Shown: positions 1 through 8,113 of the stretch, piece after piece
Numbering within the stretch: the first letter of the stretch is position 1
How the letters are laid out: each line of letters starts with the position of its first letter
The notes under the pieces: model-generated
What the model saw: the letters and a program-made list of their open reading frames with translations, nothing else
Told to the model about the DNA's origin: nothing
Databases searched by the model: none
Translations under genes and position numbers: made by a program
Source: Butyrivibrio sp. INlla16
Lineage (GTDB): Bacteria > Bacillota > Clostridia > Lachnospirales > Lachnospiraceae
Direction: 5' to 3'
Assembly (NCBI RefSeq): GCF_900104155.1
Contig: NZ_FMYB01000021.1
Coordinates: 1-64,000 of the forward strand
Length of the DNA stretch: 64,000 nt

Positions 1-75
<75 letters not shown>

Positions 76-267
76 AAATCTATTACTTAAGCCCTTTCGG
101 GTCTCAGCAATCAAGTTCTCTCTGGTCAGAACATTGCTTGGCTTTGTTCTGTCCGTTTTTACCTAAGTTAGGTTGTTTTGTTCTCTGAATATTCTTTTTT
201 GGAATTTTCAGGGTTGCATTACTATTTTATTGTCAAAGTGCATCTCATCGATGTTGCTGATGAGGAA

Positions 268-356
268 CGCAGAAGGAGGGATTTGAACCCTCGCGCCGCT
301 GTTAACGACCTGCACCCTTTCCAGGGGTGTCTCTTCAACCTCTTGAGTACTTCTGC
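268..356 (-). tRNA. tRNA-Ser (anticodon GGA)
   Basis: The reverse complement folds as a class II tRNA. The acceptor stem GCAGAAG pairs with CTTCTGC and is followed by discriminator G. The anticodon loop CTGGAAA gives GGA, the variable arm is long, and the T loop reads GGTTCAAATCC. The 3' CCA is not encoded (TTC follows). It lies 38 bases downstream of a second tRNA-Ser and 192 bases upstream of 16S rRNA, so it is probably co-transcribed with the rRNA operon. Confidence 0.95.
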
Positions 357-394
357 AAAAGTGTTGACTTATATGTTCACTCTTCAATTTTGAG

Positions 395-480
395 CGGAGC
401 GAGAGGGATTCGAACCCTCGTGGCGTTGCCGCCAAACGGTTTTCAAGACCGCCTCGTTATGACCGCTTCGATATCGCTCC
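395..480 (-). tRNA. tRNA-Ser (anticodon TGA)
   Basis: The reverse complement folds as a class II tRNA with acceptor stem GGAGCGA pairing with TCGCTCC and discriminator G. The anticodon loop CTTGAAA gives TGA, the variable arm is long, and the T loop is GGTTCGAATCC. The 3' CCA is not encoded (CTC follows). It is the first gene behind the promoter at 533-561, so it would lead a tRNA-Ser, tRNA-Ser, 16S transcript. Confidence 0.95.
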
Positions 481-532
481 ATTTATTATTTATCTCGCTG
501 TTTACAAGCCTTATCGCAACAGCGCGAAATTT

Positions 533-561
533 ATTATATCCATATGGGTAGGGGTTGTCAA
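533..561 (-). promoter_or_regulatory. Consensus sigma-A promoter for the tRNA-Ser/rRNA unit
   Basis: On the minus strand TTGACA (561-556) is followed after exactly 17 bases by TATAAT (538-533). Transcription should start near 526, about 45 bases before the first tRNA. A perfect consensus suits stable RNA expression. Confidence 0.9.
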
Positions 562-649
562 TACGAATTTGATTATTTTTTTATAAATTTTGATCTTTTT
601 TCAAAAGTCCAGAAAACATGCGGCTTTGTGCACTATCAGCGCAGAGTTT

Positions 650-1366
650 TTAGCCCTGATTTTTCATTTCTATTATGGATTCTGCGAGAGATATGTCTCC
701 GGGAGTTGTAATTTTGATATTATCATACGACCCTTCAACAAGTTTGACCTTCCGGTTTCCAAGGGTCTCCATAACCATAGCATCATCGGTGATATTTATT
801 CCCTTTTGAATGAGTTCCTCTTCGCGCCTTGCAAGTTCCTCATATAGTTCAAGGATTTCGGGATACAGAAAGACCTGAGGTGTCTGGATCATCCAGGTTT
901 TGTCCCTGTCCACAGTAGTTTTTGCAAAGCCGTTCTCATCTGCAAGCTTAATCGTATCCTTTACAGGCATACCTACAACGCAGGCTCCGTACTCCTTTAC
1001 TGCGTTCATCGCTCTTTCAAGGATGTCATCGTCGATAAAAGGTCTTGCCCCGTCATGAATAAAAACAGCCTCTGTATCTTCAGAGGCCGCTTCAAGTCCA
1101 AGTCTTACACTGTGGTATCTCGTGCTTCCGCCCGCTACCACGGCTCTTATCTTGGAAAATCCTGCCGGCTCGATTATCTCTTCCTTTATGTGCTCTATAT
1201 CCGCTTCGGGGAGCACCAGGATAATATCGTCTATAAAGCTTTTTTCAAATGCTTCAAGCGCGTACAAAAGCAAGGGCTTACCCTTTATTTCCATGTACTG
1301 CTTTCTTACATCGCTTTTCATTCTGCTGCCGCTTCCCGCAGCAAGGACTATCGCTGTTGTTTTCAT
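650..1366 (-). CDS. ispD: 2-C-methyl-D-erythritol 4-phosphate cytidylyltransferase
   Basis: IspD catalyses the CTP-dependent third step of the MEP isoprenoid pathway in the cytoplasm, giving CDP-methylerythritol. The protein is 238 residues, normal for the family. The N-terminal nucleotide-binding loop reads AIVLAAGSGSRM, and IHDGARPF and the later VDRDKTWMIQTPQVF segment are further family signatures. AGGAATATATT precedes the ATG. It is the last gene of the tsaE-tsaB/rimI-rnz-tsaD operon, 32 bases after tsaD. Undecaprenyl phosphate, the lipid carrier needed by the polysaccharide genes in this window, ultimately derives from this pathway. Confidence 0.95.
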   Translation of the reverse strand: MKTTAIVLAAGSGSRMKSDVRKQYMEIKGKPLLLYALEAFEKSFIDDIILVLPEADIEHIKEEIIEPAGFSKIRAVVAGGSTRYHSVRLGLEAASEDTEAVFIHDGARPFIDDDILERAMNAVKEYGACVVGMPVKDTIKLADENGFAKTTVDRDKTWMIQTPQVFLYPEILELYEELARREEELIQKGINITDDAMVMETLGNRKVKLVEGSYDNIKITTPGDISLAESIIEMKNQG

Positions 1367-1398
1367 AATATATTCCTACCGCAAAACTATTCTTCACT

Positions 1399-2544
1399 TC
1401 ATGATCTTCCATGATATCTTCTTTCCCTGTTTCCAAGCGGAAGATTGGGTACGGCATTGAGATTCATGCCGCTCCTTGCACCTTTGAGGTACTCGTAGTA
1501 ACCAGCCGAGCCTATCATAGCTGCATTATCGGTACACAGAGTCGGTGATGGTCTGTAGAAGGAATATCCGCGCTTTTCACACTCTTCCTCAAGTCTCTTT
1601 CTGAGGGAAGTATTTGAAGCAACGCCTCCGGCAATTGCAATCTTTTTGCATCTGTATTCTGCCGCGGCTTCCATGGTATGCTCCGTGAGGACATCCACAA
1701 CTGCCTTCTGAAAAGATGCGGCAACATCGTTCCTGTTGACCTCTTCCCCCCTCATCTCTGCCTGATTGAGGTAATTCAAAACCGCAGACTTAAGTCCGCT
1801 GAAGCTGAAGTCGTAGGATTTTTCCGTAGTCTTAGCTCTGGGGAAAGCAATGGCATCGGGATTTCCTTCCCTCGCCGCAGCGTCAACCTTCGGGCCTCCG
1901 GGGTATCCGAGTCCTATCGCCCTGGCAACTTTATCAAAGGCTTCTCCAGCAGCATCATCCCTTGTCTGACCGATGATATCATACTCGCCGTAATCCTTTA
2001 CATAAACAAGATGCGAGTGACCTCCGGATGCCACAAGGCACATGAAAGGCGGCTCCAAGGTCTTATCTTCTATATAATTCGCACAGATGTGTCCTTCTAT
2101 ATGATGTACTCCGACAAGCGGTTTTCCCGTAACAAAGCTTAGAGCCTTAGCTTCAGATACTCCCACAAGAAGTGCACCTACAAGCCCGGGACCGTATGTC
2201 ACCGCGATAACATCTATATCTTCCAGTGTCAGCTTCGCCTCACATAAAGCAGCTTTAACACATCCGTTTATTTTCTCGACATGCTTCCTTGAGGCAATCT
2301 CAGGAACCACGCCGCCGTAAACGGTATGTAGCGCAATCTGGGAAGATATAATATTGGACAGAACCTCTCTGCCGTTTCTCACAACAGCTGCTGCCGTTTC
2401 GTCGCAGCTGCTCTCTATGGCAAGAATAGTGATATCCTTGTCTGTTGACTCCGCAGCCTTCTCATCTTCATTTTTAATTGACATAAAGATTACGCCGTCC
2501 TCTTCGGTACGGCGCATGATCTTTTCAGAATTCATATTATCCAT
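1399..2544 (-). CDS. tsaD: tRNA threonylcarbamoyladenosine transferase TsaD
   Basis: TsaD transfers the threonylcarbamoyl group from threonylcarbamoyl-AMP to A37 of ANN-decoding tRNAs, together with TsaB and TsaE. The ASKHA-fold core begins at [15 protein letters not shown], and HHIEGH provides the metal-binding histidines. The later GGVASN and CTDNAAMIG motifs are also present. At 381 residues it is about 40 longer than usual, because about 35 polar residues precede the core. An alternative start at Met21 (2484) would remove half of this extension, but neither start has a strong ribosome binding site. The start used lies three bases after the upstream stop codon. Confidence 0.95.
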   Translation of the reverse strand: MDNMNSEKIMRRTEEDGVIFMSIKNEDEKAAESTDKDITILAIESSCDETAAAVVRNGREVLSNIISSQIALHTVYGGVVPEIASRKHVEKINGCVKAALCEAKLTLEDIDVIAVTYGPGLVGALLVGVSEAKALSFVTGKPLVGVHHIEGHICANYIEDKTLEPPFMCLVASGGHSHLVYVKDYGEYDIIGQTRDDAAGEAFDKVARAIGLGYPGGPKVDAAAREGNPDAIAFPRAKTTEKSYDFSFSGLKSAVLNYLNQAEMRGEEVNRNDVAASFQKAVVDVLTEHTMEAAAEYRCKKIAIAGGVASNTSLRKRLEEECEKRGYSFYRPSPTLCTDNAAMIGSAGYYEYLKGARSGMNLNAVPNLPLGNRERRYHGRS

Positions 2545-2547
2545 AAT

Positions 2548-3138
2548 TTACTGTTCCGTGTCCGTCGCTTCCGATACTGTCCAGCCCATGATTTTCCAAA
2601 GTCCGTTTGAATCCTTGCGCAGGACAAATAAATAATTGTATGGTGTTGTGTGTGTGCCGGTTCTAATGTGAAACTTGGCAACGACGTTGGCAATTTCTTC
2701 GCCGTTATCTCTCTTCTCCTGAAGGTCTGAAGTAAGGACCTCATATTTGGGAATAGAACAATCATCCTTCTTTTTCTGTTCTACTTCGCTCTTTAGCCCC
2801 GAAGGCCAACTCTGCTGAGCCTGCAAAAATTCAGAGTCAAAGATTCCCGAAAGAACCGAGGCCATTTTCTCAAACTCCTCATCAGTATAGTTCTCTTTGT
2901 ACAGAACCTTCATGGTGTGTGCATAGAGATCCACTACTGTCGGCGGAGTCTTCGGGTAGCTCTTGGATAAATCTATAGTAGTGATCTTTTGAACCTCGGT
3001 GAGTTCCAGTTCTTCAGTCGTGGTATTAGTTCCTTTTCTGTTTCTGGTCAATATCACAAAAACAGATACCACTATGAGAGCAGCAAGAACCATTATAACA
3101 ATTGCTTTAATAATGCCGTTTTTAGTAGACTCGTCCAT
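2548..3138 (-). CDS. Membrane-anchored protein of unknown function (DUF6715-like)
   Basis: This 196-residue protein has a single N-terminal membrane segment (about residues 8-28, AIVIMVLAALIVVSVFVIL), a short polar linker and an extracytoplasmic domain of about 160 residues. Its sequence (LTEVQKITTIDLSKSYPKTP followed by acidic helices) resembles small Lachnospiraceae proteins that I recall as DUF6715; this assignment is from memory and uncertain. GGAGGCACT precedes the ATG. It sits between rnz and tsaD in the operon, with no obvious link to tRNA modification. The SNTF2-like length and the ending, with GLWKIMGWTVSE, fit a small ligand-binding alpha-beta fold, but that is only inference. Confidence 0.75.
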   Translation of the reverse strand: MDESTKNGIIKAIVIMVLAALIVVSVFVILTRNRKGTNTTTEELELTEVQKITTIDLSKSYPKTPPTVVDLYAHTMKVLYKENYTDEEFEKMASVLSGIFDSEFLQAQQSWPSGLKSEVEQKKKDDCSIPKYEVLTSDLQEKRDNGEEIANVVAKFHIRTGTHTTPYNYLFVLRKDSNGLWKIMGWTVSEATDTEQ

Positions 3139-3165
3139 AGTGCCTCCTCATAAAAAAGCAAAAAT

Positions 3166-4095
3166 CTATTCGGTGTCTTCTTCAAACCGTAGCGTAGTAG
3201 TTCTGCCATCCTTTGCCGCAACCGTTTTTGAAAAAATCTCCTTCGCCTTCGGAAGGTATTCCTTGGGGTTAACCAGTGATGGGCTGTAATGTGTAAGCCA
3301 CATTTCCTTAACCTGCGCTTTTTTTGCAAGTTCAGCCGCTTCGTACATGGTCATATGCCTGTTTTCCTTGGCCTTTTGCAGCTTATCGGGCTCTCCGTAC
3401 ATGCCCTCGCATATGAAAAGATCGGAATTCATCGCTTTTTCCACTATGCCCGGTGTAGGTCTTGAATCCGTAACATAGGTCAGATGTATTCCTTTTCTCG
3501 CTTCTCCGAGCACCATATCAGGCGTAAAGGTCCGGCCATCCTCAGCCTGAATAATCTCACCCTTCTGGAGCGGATTCCAATATTTCTGCGGAATATCATT
3601 AGCCCTGGCCGCTTCAACATTGAATCGTCCAATTCGTTCAAGCTCCATGGAGTATCCGTAGCAGGTGATATTGTGATTAACTTTAAAGGCTTTAATCTTA
3701 AATTCCGGCATCCCCGGAAGTGTCAGTTCATCATTTATATCGGTAATCTCGTGATATTCTATAGGAAAAGGGAGCTCCGGAGCGATTGTTCTTAAAGCCT
3801 TAACCACTCGCTCAAGTCCTTTGGGCCCTACCATGAGAAGGGGCTCTGTTCTCTCTGCATTTCCCATGGTCAGAAGCATCCCGGGAAGTCCCGATATGTG
3901 ATCCGCATGATAATGAGTAAAGCAGATCATATCAATCGGCTTTGGGCTCCAGCCGCTTTTTTTCAAAGCTATCTGCGTGCCCTCGCCGCAATCTATCAAT
4001 ATACATTTTCCGTTATATCGCACCATAAGTGCAGTAAGGTATCTGTTGGGCAGCGGCATCATTCCGCCTGTTCCAAGTAGACATACATCAATCAT
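3166..4095 (-). CDS. rnz: Ribonuclease Z
   Basis: RNase Z cleaves the 3' trailer of tRNA precursors that lack an encoded CCA, as is the case for both tRNA-Ser genes in this window. The protein is 309 residues, the size of the short form. The metallo-beta-lactamase signature HYHADHISGLPG is present near residues 61-72, and the later LTHYSPSL segment supplies another metal ligand. Its start overlaps the end of the tsaB-rimI gene by 8 bases, which indicates translational coupling. Confidence 0.95.
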   Translation of the reverse strand: MIDVCLLGTGGMMPLPNRYLTALMVRYNGKCILIDCGEGTQIALKKSGWSPKPIDMICFTHYHADHISGLPGMLLTMGNAERTEPLLMVGPKGLERVVKALRTIAPELPFPIEYHEITDINDELTLPGMPEFKIKAFKVNHNITCYGYSMELERIGRFNVEAARANDIPQKYWNPLQKGEIIQAEDGRTFTPDMVLGEARKGIHLTYVTDSRPTPGIVEKAMNSDLFICEGMYGEPDKLQKAKENRHMTMYEAAELAKKAQVKEMWLTHYSPSLVNPKEYLPKAKEIFSKTVAAKDGRTTTLRFEEDTE

Positions 4096-5332
4096 TCGTA
4101 TTATTTCTCTTCCAATAAATTATTGCATCATCCTTAGGGCTCTCGTAAAAGCCGGGCCTTGTTCCTTCATTAACAAATCCCAGTTTTTCATAGAGTCCTC
4201 TCGCCGCCTTGTTTTCGCCGCGTACTTCCAATGTAAAGCTCTCGCAGCCAATCGCTTTTCCGCGAAGGAGGAGCTTGGACAGCATTTCAAAAGCTATTCC
4301 CTTTCCTCTGCTGCTCTCGGAAACCGATACATTGGTTACTTCACCCTCGCCGGAAATGTTGCGAACTCCGCAAAGGCCAGCCACCTCTCCTGATACTTCA
4401 GCGACAAGGTAAACCGTATCATCGCGGGTAGCAGCTTCAAGAAGCTGTTTCTCGGTCCAGGCCTCCGCACCGAGGCAAGCCTTTTCAATTTCAGCAGCAG
4501 CTGTAATATCCTCAGCTTTTAGATCTCTTATATAAATAGGGCTGGCTATCCCGGATTTTCTGCCGTTTTTCCCGGAATCGGCCTTGGTCTCTTTTTTTCC
4601 TGCTGCTTTCTCCGCAGCCTCACGCTCCGCCTGTGATGCCCTCAAATACTCGGGTGAAAAACTGTCGGCATCCACCGTCTTCCCTTCTCTTAAGTATATT
4701 GTAGCAAGCGCAGCCAAAGCGGACGCCCTCTGCCTGTTCATATGGGCAGGTACCAGAATGTAATTTACCTTGAGCAGCTCCTCAAGCTTATCTCTGTATA
4801 CCGGGATTCCGTCGCCGAGAAGTATAACTGTTTTTCCTATATTATTGAGCTCCTCGGCAATATCATTTACCGACATTGCTGACTGAGCCTTTATCGTCTT
4901 CATAGAGAAAAAGATTTCCCGATGTTTCTCGTTTTCTTTTTCCGGAACAAATATATAAACTCCGGTATATACCTGATTACGCCTTGCATCCATCATGGGG
5001 CAGATCACATATTCACTGCCATAAAACTGATACGCCATCGCATCCAGCGTAGGTACTGCAACCATTGGCTTATTCATCGCTAGGCACAGGCCTTTTGCGG
5101 TAGCACATCCGATTCGAAGTCCCGTAAAAGATCCTGGTCCTGCCGAAACCGCAACTGCATCTATCGTATTAAGATCCAGTGATATTCTGTTTTTTATCTG
5201 TTCCATCATCGGGAGTAAAAGTTCGGAATGCGTGATTTTGTGCTGAATAGAAAACTCAGACAGCAGTCTGTCGTCCTCTGTAACGGCAACCGTGCAAACG
5301 AGTCCCGATGTATCCAGTGCCAATATTTTCAT
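4088..5332 (-). CDS. tsaB: TsaB-RimI fusion: t6A cofactor and ribosomal-protein N-acetyltransferase
   Basis: The 414-residue protein joins two families that are usually separate. Residues 1 to about 230 are TsaB, the inactive TsaD paralogue needed for t6A synthesis (MKILALDTSG start, VSAGPGSFTGLRIG motif). A charged linker rich in Lys, Ala and Glu (about 230-265) leads to a GNAT domain resembling RimI, which acetylates the N-terminus of ribosomal protein S18. In that domain VSESSRGKGIAFEML is the acetyl-CoA loop and NKAARGLYEKLGFVNEG is the typical C-terminal motif. The gene lies between tsaE (3-base gap) and rnz (8-base overlap). In many Firmicutes tsaB and rimI are neighbouring genes, so the fusion has a plausible origin. 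Confidence 0.93.
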   Translation of the reverse strand: MKILALDTSGLVCTVAVTEDDRLLSEFSIQHKITHSELLLPMMEQIKNRISLDLNTIDAVAVSAGPGSFTGLRIGCATAKGLCLAMNKPMVAVPTLDAMAYQFYGSEYVICPMMDARRNQVYTGVYIFVPEKENEKHREIFFSMKTIKAQSAMSVNDIAEELNNIGKTVILLGDGIPVYRDKLEELLKVNYILVPAHMNRQRASALAALATIYLREGKTVDADSFSPEYLRASQAEREAAEKAAGKKETKADSGKNGRKSGIASPIYIRDLKAEDITAAAEIEKACLGAEAWTEKQLLEAATRDDTVYLVAEVSGEVAGLCGVRNISGEGEVTNVSVSESSRGKGIAFEMLSKLLLRGKAIGCESFTLEVRGENKAARGLYEKLGFVNEGTRPGFYESPKDDAIIYWKRNNTND

Positions 5333-5335
5333 CTT

Positions 5336-5776
5336 TTATCTGTTATCTATCGTATCCAGCGTTATGCGGCGATAGTCCGTTCCTTTCTTAAGGTCTTTCT
5401 CTATGCGGATTTCCATATATTTTTCCGGAAGTATTTCTTCTATAAGATTGGCCCATTCGATAAAGCAGAGTCCCTGTCCGTAAAAGTAGTCCTCGTAGCC
5501 TATCTCATCCATCTCACTGACATCACCGATTCTGTATACATCAAAATGGTAAAAGGGAATTCTTCCCTCGTCATACACCTGAAGGATTGTGAAAGTAGGA
5601 CTGTTAACCGGTCCCTCTATTCCTAAACCGGCCGCTACTCCCTGCGTCAATACGGTTTTACCCACACCAAGATCCCCGATCAGGGTATAAACTGATCCGG
5701 GTTCAGCAGTCTCTCCTATACGCTTTCCGAATGCGAAGGTCTCCTCCGCGGAATATGTTACTAAAATTGTACTCAT
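5336..5776 (-). CDS. tsaE: tRNA threonylcarbamoyladenosine ATPase TsaE
   Basis: TsaE is the ATPase that recycles the TsaB-TsaD complex during t6A formation. The P-loop GDLGVGKTVLTQG is near residues 34-46, and FHFDVYR and FIEWAN are family motifs. The chosen start is the ATG at 5776 (146 residues); eight more in-frame codons lie upstream but have no ribosome binding site and exceed the family length. It is the first gene of the operon, divergent from ribU. Confidence 0.93.
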   Translation of the reverse strand: MSTILVTYSAEETFAFGKRIGETAEPGSVYTLIGDLGVGKTVLTQGVAAGLGIEGPVNSPTFTILQVYDEGRIPFYHFDVYRIGDVSEMDEIGYEDYFYGQGLCFIEWANLIEEILPEKYMEIRIEKDLKKGTDYRRITLDTIDNR

Positions 5777-5829
5777 ATAATCAGAATATTCCAGCGTCAC
5801 AAAAAAAGCAAGTCACAGCAAAAAAGGTA

Positions 5830-5857
5830 TTGACGACAGTTTTAGCTGTTATATAAT
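5830..5857 (+). promoter_or_regulatory. Promoter of the FMN riboswitch/ribU unit
   Basis: TTGACG (5830-5835) and TATAAT (5852-5857) are separated by 16 bases. The predicted start, near 5864, is about 10 bases before the riboswitch P1 stem. Confidence 0.85.
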
Positions 5858-5874
5858 GATTCTTGATAAAAATA

Positions 5875-5996
5875 ATCTTCGGGGCAGGGTGCAATTCCCT
5901 ACCGGCGGTGACTGATTTTCAGAAGTCCGCGAACCGCTACGGCGGCCGATTTGGTGAAATTCCAAAACCGACAGTATAGTCTGGATGATAGAAGAT
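5875..5996 (+). ncRNA. FMN riboswitch (RFN element)
   Basis: The conserved RFN segments occur in order: GGGGCAGGG, CCCTACCGGCGGTGA, AGTCCGCGA, a variable arm, GGTGAAATTCC, CCGACAGT and GTCTGGATG. The P1 stem pairs ATCTTC (5875-5880) with GAAGAT (5991-5996). It lies directly upstream of a riboflavin transporter gene. No clear terminator follows. Instead CCTCC (6047-6051) can pair with the GGAGG of the ribU ribosome binding site (6064-6068), pointing to control of translation. Confidence 0.97.
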
Positions 5997-6046
5997 GGCG
6001 TTTTTTTATTTTCAAAACATCAAATCGCACATTATCTAGTCATTAT

Positions 6047-6068
6047 CCTCCCCGATAAAATCAGGAGG
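6047..6068 (+). promoter_or_regulatory. Hairpin sequestering the ribU ribosome binding site
   Basis: CCTCC (6047-6051) and GGAGG (6064-6068) are perfectly complementary across a 12-base loop and the second arm is the ribU Shine-Dalgarno sequence. This is the likely expression platform of the FMN riboswitch; the alternative pairing was not computed. Confidence 0.65.
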
Positions 6069-6077
6069 AAAAACACC

Positions 6078-6845
6078 ATGAACAACAACTTATTTGCTTC
6101 CGTTATGGAAAACACCGTGATTGTAGCAGTCTTTATACTGCTGATTGTGGCTATGTTTGTCGCTGCCAGAATTGCAGAGACCTACGTTGCAAAGAAGAAC
6201 GGGGACGTAAATCCGGGGATGACCACAAGAAAAATGGTTATAATCGGCATATTCTCAGCAATATCCGCTGTTCTTATGCTTTTTGAGGTTCCGATGCCGT
6301 TCGCACCGAGCTTTTACAAGCTTGATCTTTCAGATTTACCTGCTGTAATCGGCGGATTTGCATTTGGTCCCATAACCGGAGTTATGATTGAGTTTATTAA
6401 GATTCTTCTTAATCTTATTCTTAACGGAACTCAGACAGCTTTCATCGGAGAGCTTGCAAACTTTATCGTTGGATGCAGCTATGTACTTCCTGCTTCCATC
6501 ATTTATATTTTCAAAAAGAACCGTCAGATTGCCATGATCTCCTGCCTTACAGCAACCATGATCATCACTCTCGTCGGAAGCTCACTCAACGCATTCTATC
6601 TGCTTCCTGCTTTTGCAAAGCTTTATGGAATGCCGCTTGATGCTCTTATCGGAATGGGCACCGCAATCAATCCCGCAATAAACAATATGTTTACCTTCAT
6701 CCTTTTTGCTGTAGCTCCCATCAATCTCTTAAAGGGTTCCGTAATCAGTGGGATCACTCTTCTTGTATACAAGAAGCTCAGCCCTGTGATCAAAAACGCT
6801 TCCCTTACAGCATCCGAAAAGCGTGCTGCTGAATCGGAAATCTAA
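6078..6845 (+). CDS. ribU: Riboflavin ECF transporter substrate-binding subunit RibU
   Basis: RibU is the membrane S component that binds riboflavin and works with the shared ECF energising module (EcfA, EcfA', EcfT), which is not in this window. The 255-residue protein has about six hydrophobic segments, and FYKLDLSDLPAVIGGFAFGP with GTQTAFIGELANF are RibU signatures. The start at 6078 is chosen because AGGAGGAAAAACACC precedes it; a longer frame opening at 5985 begins inside the riboswitch. Control by FMN is expected from the upstream riboswitch. An unusual N-terminal hydrophobic segment of about 25 residues precedes the core. Confidence 0.95.
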   Translation: MNNNLFASVMENTVIVAVFILLIVAMFVAARIAETYVAKKNGDVNPGMTTRKMVIIGIFSAISAVLMLFEVPMPFAPSFYKLDLSDLPAVIGGFAFGPITGVMIEFIKILLNLILNGTQTAFIGELANFIVGCSYVLPASIIYIFKKNRQIAMISCLTATMIITLVGSSLNAFYLLPAFAKLYGMPLDALIGMGTAINPAINNMFTFILFAVAPINLLKGSVISGITLLVYKKLSPVIKNASLTASEKRAAESEI

Positions 6846-6895
6846 AGAGAATTTATTTTTATATATTGTTTATCATTTTTTTATAGCATGAAAAT

Positions 6896-6976
6896 AGCGC
6901 CTTTATTGACTTTTAGCCGAGTGAACCATAAGATTAATTTGTATCTTTGTTCACTAAATAATGTCAATGAGGCGCT
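6896..6976 (+). promoter_or_regulatory. Long inverted repeat in the leader of the HD-GYP gene, covering its ribosome binding site
   Basis: AGCGCCTTTATTGAC (6896-6910) is complementary to GTCAATGAGGCGCT (6963-6976) apart from one small internal mismatch. Inside it AGTGAAC (6920-6926) pairs perfectly with GTTCACT (6949-6955). The 3' arm contains GAGG (6969-6972), the ribosome binding site of the next gene. It matches no riboswitch class that I recognise. Confidence 0.6.
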
Positions 6977-6982
6977 TTCTTG

Positions 6983-8059
6983 ATGAAACGGTTGATTACT
7001 AAAAAACTAGTTCCCGGCATGGTTTTGTCGGACAACGTATACGCACATGATAACAACCAGCTTGTATTGCCCAAGGGAACTGTTTTGGATAATCAGGCTA
7101 TAACAAAGCTGTCCTTCTATTCTATTTTGAACGTTCTGGTGGAGGATCCTCCGGAAAACATTATGCCGGCTAATGACAACAAGGAATCCTATGCCTCGAG
7201 GCTTCGTCAGACTGCAGAATTCAAGGAGTTCAAGAGAGATTTTGAGAACTGTGCGTCCAAATTTAAAGCTGGTATTGAAGTCCTCATAAACGATAAAGAG
7301 CACTTTGATGTGGACTCCATGATATCGCCCATATATGATCTCGTCCACAAGGGAAACAGTTCCTCTAATCTTTTTGATATGCTGCATAGCCTGCGATCTT
7401 ATGATGATGCCACTTATGTTCACTGCATTAGTGTTGCTATGATATGCAATATCCTGGGGCAATGGCTTAAGATGAGCGATGACGATATTCTGATTCTCAC
7501 TGAAGCAGGACTACTTCATGATATTGGTAAGCTCCTTATTCCCAACGAAATCATTACCAAGCCCGCAGATCTTACTACAGCTGAGTATACCGTAGTACAG
7601 ACGCATCCGGCCCAGGGTTATGTTATTTTAACTGACCTCAATCTTAGCGACCATGTAAAAAATGCAGCCCTCATGCACCACGAGCGCTGCGACGGAACCG
7701 GTTATCCCGCTCATCTCAAGGGTCCTCAGATTGATTTCTTTGCAAAATGTGTATCAATAGCTGATGTATATGATGCGATGACATCGGCCAGAGTTTACAG
7801 AGATCCTCTGTGTCCTTTCATCGCAATCGAAATGTTTGAATCTGAAGGTCTGCAGAAATATGATACAAATGCCATTATGACCTTCCTGCAGAATATAGTT
7901 AACACCTATCTTCTTAACAGGGTACGTTTAAATGACGGCCGTGAAGGCGAGATAATCTTTATAAACAGAGATCACCTATCAAGACCGACTATCAAAATTG
8001 ATGAAGAATATCTTGATCTGACGATGCATCCCGAGCTATACATCGAAGAAATATTATAG
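6983..8059 (+). CDS. HD-GYP domain cyclic-di-GMP phosphodiesterase
   Basis: HD-GYP proteins hydrolyse the second messenger c-di-GMP. The N-terminal 110 residues have the arrangement of the domain found ahead of many Firmicutes HD-GYP modules (LVPGMVLSDNVY, LPKGTVLDNQAI). The catalytic domain follows, with GLLHDIGKLLIP (His and Asp near 179-180) and HHERCDGTGYP near 232-242, the GYP signature. No membrane segment is seen, so it should be cytoplasmic. The start is the ATG at 6983; a TTG at 6980 lies at a slightly better distance from GAGG (6969-6972) and cannot be excluded. Translation may be controlled by the leader inverted repeat. A GGDEF-like gene lies at the far end of the window. Confidence 0.93.
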   Translation: MKRLITKKLVPGMVLSDNVYAHDNNQLVLPKGTVLDNQAITKLSFYSILNVLVEDPPENIMPANDNKESYASRLRQTAEFKEFKRDFENCASKFKAGIEVLINDKEHFDVDSMISPIYDLVHKGNSSSNLFDMLHSLRSYDDATYVHCISVAMICNILGQWLKMSDDDILILTEAGLLHDIGKLLIPNEIITKPADLTTAEYTVVQTHPAQGYVILTDLNLSDHVKNAALMHHERCDGTGYPAHLKGPQIDFFAKCVSIADVYDAMTSARVYRDPLCPFIAIEMFESEGLQKYDTNAIMTFLQNIVNTYLLNRVRLNDGREGEIIFINRDHLSRPTIKIDEEYLDLTMHPELYIEEIL

Positions 8060-8068
8060 TATCGATAA

Positions 8069-8112
8069 AAAACCACCATATGAACTCTCTCGAAAATTCA
8101 TATGGTGGTTTT
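8069..8112. terminator. Bidirectional rho-independent terminator
   Basis: AAAACCACCATATGAA (8069-8084) and TTCATATGGTGGTTTT (8097-8112) form a perfect 16-base-pair stem with A and T tracts on either side. It sits between the converging HD-GYP and murA genes and can serve both. Confidence 0.93.
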
Positions 8113-8113
8113 A

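Noticed and set aside
231..236. TTGACA-like -35 (minus strand) between tRNA-Ser(GGA) and 16S, as a second rRNA promoter
   Set aside because: No acceptable -10 element lies 15-19 bases downstream; the strong promoter at 533-561 can serve the whole unit.
178..551. Short open frames over the tRNA-Ser genes
   Set aside because: They lie across structured tRNA genes and have no coding support.
5985..6077. Extended ribU start at 5985
   Set aside because: That ATG lies in the FMN riboswitch P1 region; AGGAGG directly precedes the ATG at 6078, and the extra residues match no family.
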